Assembly: GCA_001875255.1 (NCBI GenBank)
Contig: MJAN01000008.1
Span: 1 to 51,058 of the forward strand
Direction of reading: 5' to 3'
Source of the DNA: Candidatus Sabulitectum silens
GTDB taxonomy: Bacteria > Fermentibacterota > Fermentibacteria > Fermentibacterales > JCC-6
Length of the DNA stretch: 51,058 nucleotides
Shown: piece after piece, positions 30,769-39,949 of the stretch
Position numbering within the stretch: the first letter of the stretch is position 1
Layout: each line of letters opens with the position of its first letter
The notes under the pieces: model-generated
Told to the model about the DNA's origin: nothing
Databases searched by the model: none
What the model saw: the letters and a program-made list of their open reading frames with translations, nothing else
Translations under genes and position numbers: made by a program

Positions 30769-32098
30769 GTGAAGACGATAACCATAACAGGAGCCGGTCT
30801 TGCGGGATCAGAAGCGGCCCTTCAGCTGGCGGCCAGAGGCTATTCGGTAAGGCTTTATGAAATGCGACCAGGCGTCATGACACCGGCTCACAGCACCGGG
30901 ATGCCGGCGGAGCTTGTGTGTTCCAACTCCTTCAGGTCCAACCTGCTCCACAACGCACCGGGGCTTCTGAAGGAGGAGCTCAGGAGGTGCGGTTCTTTCC
31001 TGATGAGGGCGGCGGAGGCATCCAGGGTTCCCGCCGGGGGAGCCCTGGCAGTTGACAGGGATGTTTTCAGCGACAGGGTAAGGAAGATGCTTTCCGACCA
31101 GGGAAGCATTGAGTTCATACAAGTGGAGGTCACATCCCTTCCCGCTCCGCCGGTCATCATCGCCCCGGGTCCACTGGCATCCCCGGCCCTTGCGGAAGAG
31201 ATACTGAGGGCCACCGGCGGTGATTACCTTTACTTTTACGATGCCATTGCTCCGGTGATAAGCGGTGATTCAATAGACATGGGGAAGGCATTCTTTCAGA
31301 GCAGGTATTCAGAACCGGGAGATACCGATTACCTGAACTGCCCATTCAATGAAGAAGAGTACCGCAGTTTCGTACAGGAGCTGAAGGCCGGTGGCCGGGT
31401 TTCCTCCAGGGATTTCGAAAATGAGCTTCACTTCCAGGGCTGCATGCCGGTGGAGGCCATGGCCGACGGCGGGGATATGTCCCTTGCCTATGGTCCCATG
31501 AAACCGGTGGGACTGGTGGACCCCCGGACGGGTCATAGGCCCTTCGCGGTGGTTCAGCTTCGCAGGGAAAACCTGGGAGGGACCGCCTGGAATCTCGTTG
31601 GTTTCCAGACAAAACTCACCTATTCCGAACAGAAGAGGATCTTCCGCATGATACCCGGCCTTGAGGGAGCAGAGTTTCTCAGGCTGGGTTCAATGCACCG
31701 CAATACCTTTATCAACGGACCGGCACTGCTTGATCCGGGGCTTCAGCTCAAAGCCCGGCCGGGTACCTTCTTCGCCGGTCAGATCACAGGGGTGGAGGGG
31801 TACATAGAGTCGGTGGCCTCGGGCTCCTTGCGGCCTTTTCCGTGGCAGGGGTGGATCCTTTGCCCCCTCCGGAAACGGCCCTCGGATCCCTTCTTCGCTT
31901 CTCCACCAGCCGGGAGGAAGTGAACTACCAGCCATCGAACATCAACTACGGACTCTTTCCTCCCATGGAAAACGGGTCAGGGGCGGGAAGAAGGCCAGAA
32001 GAGAGGCAATGGCGGCCAGGGCCCTTGATTTTCTGGAAGACTGGCTGAAGGGGGTTTCACCCCCGGTCCCGGAGACACAGGGCAGTCAGGGCTCCTGA
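30769..32098 (+). CDS. trmFO: TrmFO, folate/FAD-dependent tRNA (uracil-54-C5)-methyltransferase (frameshifted)
   Basis: About 443 residues, the usual length. The GTG start at 30769 gives [20 protein letters not shown], the FAD-binding fingerprint. Then come [100 protein letters not shown] and [16 protein letters not shown], all hallmark TrmFO blocks. Two slips (near 31832 and near 31980) displace the end; joined, it runs through [20 protein letters not shown] to a stop at 32098. It methylates U54 in the T-loop of tRNAs using methylenetetrahydrofolate, and it is common in bacteria lacking TrmA. It is convergent with the permease-like gene, 5 bp away. Confidence 0.95.
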
Positions 32099-32103
32099 TA
32101 CTA

Positions 32104-32754
32104 TCACCAGGCAAGGGATGCCATTATGTATGTGTCGGGGTGGGTTCCGGAAGGGCATTCTCCCATCAGCACACCACCGGGATAAGCGGTGAAAAGCAGA
32201 GCCTTTTCCACCGCCCCGCAGGCTTCCTGCCTGCTCGTTCCGTATAGCCATACAAGGAATATCAGCCCCCGACCGAGGTACTGCATACGGTTTTCCATCA
32301 CCAGGAAAAGCAGGGAGAACCCGAGAACGGTGAAGGGGGAGGCAAGCCAGAACTGCCATGGAGGTGATGGATCTACGATGATCGCCGCTGCGGAGGATAG
32401 AAGGGTCCCCGCCGCCCAGGGAAGAAGCAGTTCTGTCACTGAAACGGTTTTGCCTCCCGGGGTTCTGCACAGAAGGGCCATGAGCCCCCTGCGGCTCTGT
32501 GAACCGGGCCAGCCTGTCAGAAGGAAGACCACCGGCAGAAAAGCGGCAAGGGAGACGAAATGACGGGCAAACTCCCCGGGGGAGCCAAGGATAAGGACCG
32601 TTGCCACGGAAAGTCCCCCACCCATTGCAGGTCCCGCCTTTTCACCGCACGTTTCGTCATGATACCCGCGGTGAGCATGAATGTCCGCAAGTTTAGAAAC
32701 CTTCTTCCTCTTTGAAGAGCCCGCCGGTTTCAGGTTTCTCCTTTTCCTGCTCAA
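32104..32754 (-). CDS. Membrane protein, probable ABC-2-type permease partner
   Basis: The start is uncertain. The frame is open from 32754 but overlaps the ATPase gene end by 62 bp; an internal ATG at about 32625 (MGGGLSVATVLILG) is possible, as is a frameshifted start at about 32661 (MTKRAVKRRDLQWVG). Four to six hydrophobic segments are visible, for example VSLAAFLPVVFLLTGW, LLLPWAAGTLLSSAAAIIV and FTVLGFSLLFLVMENRM. There are no recognised enzymatic motifs. Being immediately downstream of an ABC-type ATPase gene on the same strand, it is most likely that protein's membrane component. Function beyond that is not known. Confidence 0.5.
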   Translation of the reverse strand: MSRKRRNLKPAGSSKRKKVSKLADIHAHRGYHDETCGEKAGPAMGGGLSVATVLILGSPGEFARHFVSLAAFLPVVFLLTGWPGSQSRRGLMALLCRTPGGKTVSVTELLLPWAAGTLLSSAAAIIVDPSPPWQFWLASPFTVLGFSLLFLVMENRMQYLGRGLIFLVWLYGTSRQEACGAVEKALLFTAYPGGVLMGECPSGTHPDTYIMASLAW

Positions 32755-33643
32755 AGAGTTTCAGCAGGGCCGCCGGCGGCATTCTGGATATGTGAAGCTC
32801 GATCACCGCCCGGGAATTGGCCCTTGCAAGGTTCATCAGCTGTGTCACCGCATACGTGGTCTCGGAATGGGTGAAACGGTACTTGCCATCTTTATGGAGA
32901 AGGTTCTTGACGCCGTTGATGGTCTCTATCTGGGTCCGGGGCAGGGAAGGATAAAAGGCTACTGAGACCTCAGCACCACCCACCGCCCGGGATAAAAGCT
33001 CCGAATGCCTTACAACGCGAAGGATCCCGTTCTTGTTGCACAGAGCGATCCGCTCTACTCCGGAGGGTATTTCCCCCAGGGAAGAGGTCCTTATAAGAAC
33101 CGCATTCCCCGCAGAGGCATAGGTTTTCAGTTTTGGAATGGAGGGAGTCGTGAACCGGGCAGTCCACCACCAGAAGCTCTGGTGAGGTAGCCATGCAGAC
33201 TGCCATTGCGGTTCTTGTATCTCCGGCTGACTGAGCTCTTCAAGGGGTAGGTTGGAAACCGTTTCCAGGTCCAGCCAGGCGAGTATCTCTCCGGTGTTCT
33301 TTCCCGCGGAGCTTCTGTTCTTTCCCGACGCGGTTACGGCAAGGTTGACGCATCCCCTTGGGGTCATACCAGGTGGGGCCTCGATGCGATCGGTTATGTA
33401 TCCCGTTGCCGCTCTGCCCTCCCGGGAAGTTGCCGGAGCCATTCCGCTTCCCGCCAGGACCTTCCCCTTCCTGGGAGACTCCAGTCCGGCGGCGTACCTG
33501 GCCAGCTTTCCCGCTGCTGAGGTCTCATCCCCGAGAAGGACCGTTATGGTCCCGCCCAGTACTGCAAGGTCCGATGACCCGGCGGTACCCTCTGCCGGGG
33601 AGACTCCAAGGAACTTCAGAAGGACCGCCGGCGGGTGTTCCAT
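32693..33643 (-). CDS. Degenerate ABC-type ATP-binding protein (frameshifted)
   Basis: About 317 residues. The start ATG 33643 comes just after the stop of the dehydrogenase gene (33646). The N-terminal part aligns without gaps to an ABC nucleotide-binding domain. Where LLGPNGAGKSTLLRYLAGL would be typical, the sequence is LLGDETSAAGKLARYAAGL, so the Walker A Lys and Ser/Thr are lost. The signature region reads LPLEELSQPEIQ instead of LSGGQ. After a slip near 33205 the Walker B region is MATSPELLVVDCPVHDS, with an Asp but no adjacent Glu. Another slip near 33115 restores AVLIRTSSLGEIPSGVERI, the H-loop area. It probably does not hydrolyse ATP normally. It may act as a regulatory or structural subunit for the membrane protein that follows. 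Confidence 0.65.
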   Translation of the reverse strand: MEHPPAVLLKFLGVSPAEGTAGSSDLAVLGGTITVLLGDETSAAGKLARYAAGLESPRKGKVLAGSGMAPATSREGRAATGYITDRIEAPPGMTPRGCVNLAVTASGKNRSSAGKNTGEILAWLDLETVSNLPLEELSQPEIQEPQWQSAWLPHQSFWWWTARFTTPSIPKLKTYASAGNAVLIRTSSLGEIPSGVERIALCNKNGILRVVRHSELLSRAVGGAEVSVAFYPSLPRTQIETINGVKNLLHKDGKYRFTHSETTYAVTQLMNLARANSRAVIELHISRMPPAALLKLFEQEKEKPETGGLFKEEEGF

Positions 33644-33645
33644 GG

Positions 33646-34644
33646 CTACTTCCGCTTTCTCATTTTCAGCTCAAGACTGCTGTCCGCAGCCTGGAGTGCT
33701 CTTACCACGCCCAATCCGCTTCTGCCTGAGGTCCTTGGAACCGCACCGGTCTCAACGCAGCGGAGGAATTCTTCCATTTCGGCATTCAGTGGTTCAAAGG
33801 ACTCTATCTGTGGGCTGACTATGTCCCCGGTGCGGTAAGAGAGGTGGTATTCCCGAAGCTTTCCGGCTCTAGGATATCCACGCCCTTGTCAAATATCTTG
33901 ATCTTCTCATAGGGCTCGGTATCGTCGTAGATCAGCATTTTTCTGCTGCCCACGATAACGGTTTTACGAAGTTTGGAGGGGGCCAGCCAGGCAACCTGAA
34001 CATTGGCCGTGGCGCCGCTTGGGAAACCCAGGTTGATGAAGGCCACATCGGGAATGCCATCAAGTACATAGGCATGGCCGAAGGCCTCCACGAAATCCGG
34101 TTCTTCCCCAAGCCAGTAGAAGAGCATGGAGAAGTCGTGGGGGCCAGGTCCCAGATCACTGAAACATCCTTCTGATGAAGCCCGAGGTTGACCCTGTTGC
34201 TGGTAATGAAGCGTATGTCTCCAAGCTCTTTGCTGTCCAGTATCTGTTTGATCTTGAGAACTGGAGGTGAATAGAGGAATGTGTGGCCCACCATGGAAAC
34301 CAGTTTTTCTCCTCGGCAAAGGCAACCATCTCCTCGGCCTTTGCTGTGGTTTCGGCGAAGGGCTTTTCCACGAAGACGTGTTTCCCCGCCTTCATTGCTT
34401 CCATGGCCAGGGGGTAATGGGTGGAAACGGTGGTTGCTATCACAACAGCATCAATTTCAGGATCATTGAAGATATCCGCGCAGTCAAGGGTTTTGTGGCA
34501 AGATGCAAACCGGGCACCGATCTTGTTAAGTCTTCCCGGGTCTTTGTCGCAGATCACAACCTTCTCGGTCCTTCTGTTAGCCGTGATGTTCCTGAGCAGA
34601 TTGGGCCCCCAGTATCCGAGGCCTATTACACCAACGCCCGCCAT
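33646..34644 (-). CDS. Gfo/Idh/MocA-family NAD(P)-dependent oxidoreductase (frameshifted)
   Basis: About 333 residues. The start MAGVGVIGLGYWGPNLLRNI carries the Rossmann GxGxxG variant typical of the WlbA/WbpB-like branch. Then come VVICDKDPGRLNKIGARF, VIATTVSTHYPLAMEAMKAG and HVFVEKPFAET, the last with the family's EKP motif. After slips near 34290 and 34150 it continues with KQILDSKELGDIRFITSNRV, then FSMLFYWLGEEPDFVEAFGH and KTVIVGSRKMLIYDDTEPYE. A last slip near 33840 gives the true end (IESFEPLNAEMEEFLRC, then RTSGRSGLGVVRALQAADSS). Members oxidise or reduce sugars, often UDP-amino-sugars, which would fit the glycan cluster further right. The substrate is not determined. Confidence 0.85.
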
Positions 34645-34802
34645 TTCTTCCTCCGTTGCTTGAGTAATAGAAGTTTTGTCCGTGGCTGAAAGCTACAACA
34701 TAAGCAAACTCCGGTAAAGAGAAGTCAATACCGCTGTCTTGCCGGACCCCATGTGCGTCATTTCGGCGCGGGTTTGAAGTTTACTTCCTGGCGGCAGCGG
34801 AA

Positions 34803-34824
34803 TAGTGGCAAAATATCGCCACTA
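34803..34824. promoter_or_regulatory. Inverted repeat upstream of clpB, possible operator
   Basis: TAGTGGC and GCCACTA form perfect 7-bp arms separated by 8 A/T-rich bases, 58 nt upstream of the clpB start. The sequence is neither CIRCE nor a CtsR site. A weak -10-like TAATAT overlaps its right arm. Confidence 0.4.
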
Positions 34825-34881
34825 ATATGCAGTATTCCCTGGCCAGGGTTTTGCTACTGTTTGCACCGAAGGGAGAAGAAC

Positions 34882-37463
34882 ATGACACTTGAGAAACTTA
34901 CCATAAAGGCTAGAGAAGCCGTAACTGAGGCTGTTAACAGCGCCTCTTCCTCGGGAAACCCGGAGGTAACGCCCCTGCACATCGTATCCGCTCTTCTGCA
35001 GAACGAAGCTGGAACAATTCCAGGTGTTCTCAACCGGCTGGGTGTGGAGGCCGGTGCTCTGCAGAACGAGATAGGAAAGGCACTGGGAAGGCAGCCAAGA
35101 TCCTCCGGGGGGTCACAACCCGCTCTTTCCAGAACTGCCCTCAGAGCCCTGAAGACCGCCGAAAAGGCATCGGCTGACATGAAGGACGACTTCGTAGCAA
35201 GCGAGCACATCTTCATGGGCATTCTGGACACCTCCTGTGAAGCCTCGGAGATATTGACGAAGGCTGGAATTGACAGGCAGAACTTTCTTCAGGCGCTTTC
35301 TGAAGTTCGGGGTTCCTCCCGTGTAACCAGCGAGAACGCCGAGGAGAGCTACGAGGCGCTGAAAAGTACACGAAGGATCTCACCGCCCTTGCCGGACAGC
35401 AGAAGCTGGATCCTGTGATCGGCCGGGATTCCGAGATAATGAGGACAATGCAGATACTCTGCCGAAGGCGGAAGAACAACCCTGTGCTCATCGGCGAACC
35501 GGGAGTGGGTAAAACCGCCATAGCCGAAGGACTGGCCGGCAGGATCGCCGAGGGAGACGTTCCTGAGACCCTCAAGAACAAGAAACTTCTGGCCCTGGAT
35601 ATGGGCTCCCTGATAGCCGGAGCAAAGTTCAGGGGTGAGTTCGAGGAGAGGCTGAAGGCTGTCCTTGCTGAGATCTCAGCCAGTGAGGGTCGAATAATCC
35701 TCTTCATAGACGAGATGCACACCCTTGTGGGCGCCGGAGCCGCCCAGGGCGCCGTGGACGCCGCCAACATGCTCAAGCCGGCCCTTGCCAGGGGTGACCT
35801 TCACTGCGTCGGAGCCACCACCCTGGATGAGTACAGGAAGCACATAGAAAAGGACGCCGCCCTGGAAAGGAGGTTTCAGCCGGTGATGGTTGATCCCCCT
35901 TCGGTGGAGGACACGGTGAACATCCTCAGGGGTCTCCGGGAGAGATACGAGGTGCACCATGGAATACACATTCAGGATCCCGCCCTGGTTGCCGCCGCCT
36001 CCCTGAGCGACAGGTACATTTCCGACCGTTTCCTTCCGGACAAGGCCATTGACCTTGTGGACGAGGCCGCCAGCAGACTGCGTATCGAGATAGACAGCAT
36101 GCCCGGGGAGGTGGACGCGGTAAAAAGACGTCTCACCAGACTGGAGATCGCCAGGGAAGGCCTGAAGCGCGAGCGGGACAAGGCCTCAAAGGCGAAACTG
36201 GGCGAAGTAAAGAAACAGATAGCGGATCTCCGGGAGGAGTACTCAGCCCTTGAAACCCGGTGGAAGAACGAGAGGGACGCCATCAACAGGACCAGGGAGC
36301 TCTCCCGGCGTATGGAGGAGCTGAAGCAACAGGAGAAGAAAGCCGAAAGGGAGGGAAACCTGTCAGAGGTGGCCAGGATACGCTATGGGGACCTCAGGAC
36401 CGTTCAGGAGAGCCTTGAAGCAGCAAGGGAGGAACTGGCGGAGCTTCAGAAGAACGGAGCAATGCTCACCGAGGAGATCACCGCTGAGCAGATCGCCGAG
36501 GTCCTTTCCCGCTGGACAGGCATTCCCGTTTCCAGGATGCTGGAGGGGGAGCGGGAAAAGCTTCTGAAAATGGAGGACGGCCTCAGGAAAAGGGTCATTG
36601 GCCAGGATGAAGCCGTAGAGGCTGTATCCAGGGCCATAAGAAGGGCCAGGGCAGGGGTGCAGGACCCCGACCGTCCCCTGGGGAGTTTCATTTTCATGGG
36701 ACCCACCGGTGTGGGCAAGACCGAACTGGCAAGGACACTGGCCGAGTTCCTTTTTGACACCTCCGAGGCAATGATCAGGGTGGACATGAGCGAATTCATG
36801 GAGAAGCACTCCGTTGCCCGGCTCATCGGAGCCCCCCCTGGATACGTTGGCTATGAAGAGGGGGGATACCTCACCGAGGCAATTCGGCGGAAGCCTTACT
36901 CGGTGATACTTTTTGACGAGATCGAGAAGGCGCACCAGGATGTTTTCAACGTTTTCCTGCAGATCCTCGACGATGGCCGGCTCACCGATGGACAGGGGCG
37001 CACGGTGGATTTCAGGAATGCGGTGGTTATCATGACCTCCAACCTGGGAAGCGACTGGATCGGAACCGTGGGCAGGACGCTCCCCGCCGATGAGCGAAGG
37101 GCAAGGGCCCACGCCGAGCTGGAGGGCAGGTTCAGGCCGGAGTTCCTTAACAGGATAGACGAGGTGATCGTTTTCGGGTCACTGACCAGGGAACAGCTGA
37201 GGGAGATAGTGGGAATTCAGATTCACCGGCTCAACTCGGTACTGGCTCGGCAGGAGATAGAGCTTTCAGCCACGGAGTCCGCCCTCGATGCCCTGGCGGA
37301 GGAGGGTTACGACCCCGCCTACGGCGCGAGACCTCTGAAGAGGGTCATACAGAGGCAGGTTCAGAACAGGCTGGCGGAAGCGATACTCAAGGGAGAGATC
37401 ATTCCGGGGCAGAGTGTGGAACTCGATGCCCGGGGGAACGAGTTCGTTTTCGTTCCCCGGTAA
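34882..37463 (+). CDS. clpB: ATP-dependent disaggregase ClpB (frameshifted)
   Basis: About 860 residues. The start [20 protein letters not shown] follows GGGAGAAGAAC. The Clp N domain is at about 1-145 ([26 protein letters not shown]). The first AAA domain has [18 protein letters not shown] near 205, [15 protein letters not shown] and [20 protein letters not shown] coiled-coil middle domain lies at about 405-525, which distinguishes ClpB from ClpA and ClpC. The second AAA domain has [20 protein letters not shown] near 605, [16 protein letters not shown] and [16 protein letters not shown]. There is no ClpP-binding IGF loop. A single slip near 35365 separates the N domain from the rest. It works with DnaK to dissolve protein aggregates. 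It has its own terminator at 37473 and a possible operator upstream. Confidence 0.96.
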
Positions 37464-37472
37464 TCCCAAGCT

Positions 37473-37505
37473 TGCAGGCACCTCCCCGGTGCCTGCATAT
37501 TTGCC
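37473..37505 (+). terminator. Rho-independent terminator after clpB
   Basis: TGCAGGCACC and GGTGCCTGCA form a perfect 10-bp stem around TCCCC, followed by TATTTGCCTTT. It starts 10 nt after the clpB stop. Confidence 0.75.
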
Positions 37506-37526
37506 TTTCCACAGGAAGGGGCATTT

Positions 37527-38964
37527 TTGAGGGTTGCACTTGTAGTTCCCCCCTGGGGTCCCGATGACATACGGGCACGGGACACCAGGGGCATCAGCGG
37601 ATGCTGGCCGACTCCCGGTCTTCAGTACATCGCCGCGGTGCTCAGGGACAGGGGCCACACCGTAAGGTCCTGGAGGGGTATTTCTATACAAATGAAAAGA
37701 TGCGGCGCATGGTGGCCGATTTCCAGGCAGACGCCGTGGGGGTCTATGTTATAAGCCTTCTCTGGAAGCAGGCCTCCCGGTTCATCACCGATGTCAGGGC
37801 TGACAACCCGGGGATATTCACCTTCATAGGAGGTCACGGGGCCACCGCCATGCCCGAAAGGCTTCTTGCCGAGTGCCCGGCACTGGATGCCGTGGTTGTG
37901 GGTGAGGGGAAGTTACCTCCGGCGAGATGATCGATGCCTGGAAAGTGGGAGCTCCCTTTCGGAGATACCCGGTCTGCTCTTTCGGGATGAGGAGGGCAAA
38001 CCTCGTTTCACCGGCCAGCGGGGATAGTTCACGATATAGATCAGTTTCCCTTTCCCGCGGTGGAGCTCTGCGAGATGGAGAGGTACTGGCCCAGCTTCGA
38101 GCAGGTTTCAACGGTTCCCGCTATGCAGATGCTGGGGAGCAGGGGGTGTACCGGATCATGCATCTACTGCTACAAGATGTACGGTAAGAAAATGCGCCTC
38201 CGCGACCCCGCAGGATGGTGGACGAGATAGAGAGTTATGTAAAGAACTACGGCGTCCGCGAGATCAAGTTCTGGGACGAGCACTTCACACACAGCCATGA
38301 ACATGTTTACCAGTTCTGCCGGGAGATGATCAGAAGGAAAGTGAACGTAAGATGGTGGGTTTCCTGCAGGGCCGATTCCGTTGACAAGCCCCTTCTTAGG
38401 GCCATGAAGGCCGCCGGGTGCTGGTGCATCAACTTCGGGGTGGAAAGCGGTAACCAGAAGAATCTTGACGCCCTCCTTAAGTTCGAAACCCTCCACCGCA
38501 TCAGAAAAGCGGTGAGGATGACACACAGCGTTGGCATTAAAACCCATACCACATACATCTTCGGCATCCCCGGGGAGACCTTCTCCGAGGGCCTGGAAAC
38601 AATAGACTTCGCCAGGGAGCTGGGGAGTTTCACCGTGGAGTTCTTTCCAATAACCCCCTTCCCGGGAACACCCCTTTACAAGGGTGTGCTGAGGGGCAAG
38701 TTCGGAACCATGTCCGAGAACCTCGATGACCAGGGCATGCTCCTCGACAGACCCTGCTTCGTACCCTTCTCCATGACGGCAGACCAGGTTATGGAACTGA
38801 GGCGGCTTGCCTACCTGAAGTACTTCTTCAGGCCATCCTTCGTTCTCTACAGGGTGAAGAACCTCATGTCCCCCTTCCAGCTAAGGGCGATGTTCCACGG
38901 AGCCTGGAGCCTTGTCCAGATGCTTGGGGAACAGATCGCAGCGGCCATAAAGCCCCGGTCATGA
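37527..38964 (+). CDS. B12-binding-domain radical SAM protein A (frameshifted)
   Basis: About 478 residues. The start is TTG 37527 (MRVALVVPPWGPDDIRARD) with AGGAAGGGG upstream. Residues 1-140 form a cobalamin-binding-like Rossmann domain (TPGLQYIAAVLRDRGH, ADAVGVYVISLLWKQASRF, IFTFIGGHGATAMP). The radical SAM core begins LGSRGCTGSCIYCYKMYG, where CxxxCxxC holds the 4Fe-4S cluster, then EIKFWDEHFTHS, CINFGVESGNQKNLDAL and YIFGIPGETFSEGLETIDF. Slips occur near 37660, 37910, about 37960-38060 and 38210. It is paralogous to the protein at 45486-46944. Known relatives methylate or rearrange unactivated carbons. The next gene overlaps by 4 nt (ATGA). The substrate is not known. Confidence 0.85.
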
Positions 38965-39949
38965 TCACCGTTGTCGTTCCCGTTCACAACAGTTCCAAGA
39001 CCCTCCGTCGAGTAATCCCTCCGATACAGGAGGAGCTGCACCCGGAAGACCTCCTCCTGGCGGTGAACGACCGCTCAACCGACGATTCTTTGAAGATACT
39101 GGCGGACATGGGGGTAAGGACCATTGAAAGCAGGGGTATGCCCGGAGCCGCCGGGACCAGGAACACCGGCGGGGAAGAGGCCTCCACCGACTGGATACTC
39201 TTCATAGATTCCGATGCGGTGGTGCCCCGGGGCTGGCGGGATAAACTGGAAGCAAGGATCGGTGAAGCCCAGGCCGTGCAGGGCGTCTACAGCAGAAATG
39301 CCCCGGGGAGGAACCCGGCTACCTTCTACAAGAACTATTACTACTACCATACCTTTACCAGGCGCATCAGAAGCCCATTCATCAAGGGGTGCGGTACCTT
39401 TTTTTCGCCATCGAGCGGGATGTGTTCAACGCCCTGGGCGGTTTCGACGAGAGGATAAGCGGTGCCACCATCGAAGACGCGGACCTTTCGGAAAGGCTCT
39501 GGGCCCTGGGGGGAAGGATAGTGATCGCTCCTGAGATCGAGGTCTTCCACCTCAGGGAGTACACCCTCCGGGAGTTCTTCAGGTACGAATGGGTAATGAT
39601 GACGGCGAAGGCTCTCTACATAATGAGACGGGATCCTTCCAGGGGAGCGCCTTCCATAAGTGTCGCGGGATTCAGGGAAATGTTTGCCGTTCTCGCCGGC
39701 GCTGTGTTTTCCTGGGTTTTCATCATCGGACTGGTATTGGCCGCCGGTGGTGTCTCAGCCGGTCTTTCCGTGGCCCTTTCCGGGCTGGCGGTGACCCTTG
39801 CCGTTCAGGCCCCTTTCATTTACCACGCTGTGAAGGATGGCGGCTCAAGGGGTGTTCTGGCCTGCCTTCTGGTGATCCCCGACCTCCTTATGGTAACACC
39901 CGCATGCCTCAAAGCCCTTTTCATGTACCTTGTCGGCAGAAGATACTGA
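38961..39949 (+). CDS. Family 2 glycosyltransferase with C-terminal membrane segments, A (frameshifted)
   Basis: About 329 residues. The start MITVVVPVHNSSKTLRRVI overlaps the preceding radical SAM stop. GT2 motifs are LLLAVNDRSTDDSLKIL, GAAGTRNTGGEEASTDW and ILFIDSDAVVPRGW (DxD-like). Then, after a T-run slip near 39405, AIERDVFNALGGFDERISG and TIEDADLSERLWALGG (the ED of the catalytic base). C-terminal helices (AGAVFSWVFIIGLVLAAGG, GLAVTLAVQAPFIYHAV) suggest membrane anchoring next to a lipid-linked acceptor. A YKNYYYYHTF stretch near residue 120 is shared with the GT2 at 44411-45425, marking the two as paralogues. Confidence 0.85.

Noticed and set aside
32041..32066. GGGGGTTTCACCCCC hairpin as a trmFO terminator
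   Set aside because: After frame correction it lies inside the trmFO coding sequence and has no U-tract.
34882..37463. ClpA or ClpC instead of ClpB
   Set aside because: The long coiled-coil middle domain between the two AAA domains and the absence of a ClpP-binding loop point to ClpB.
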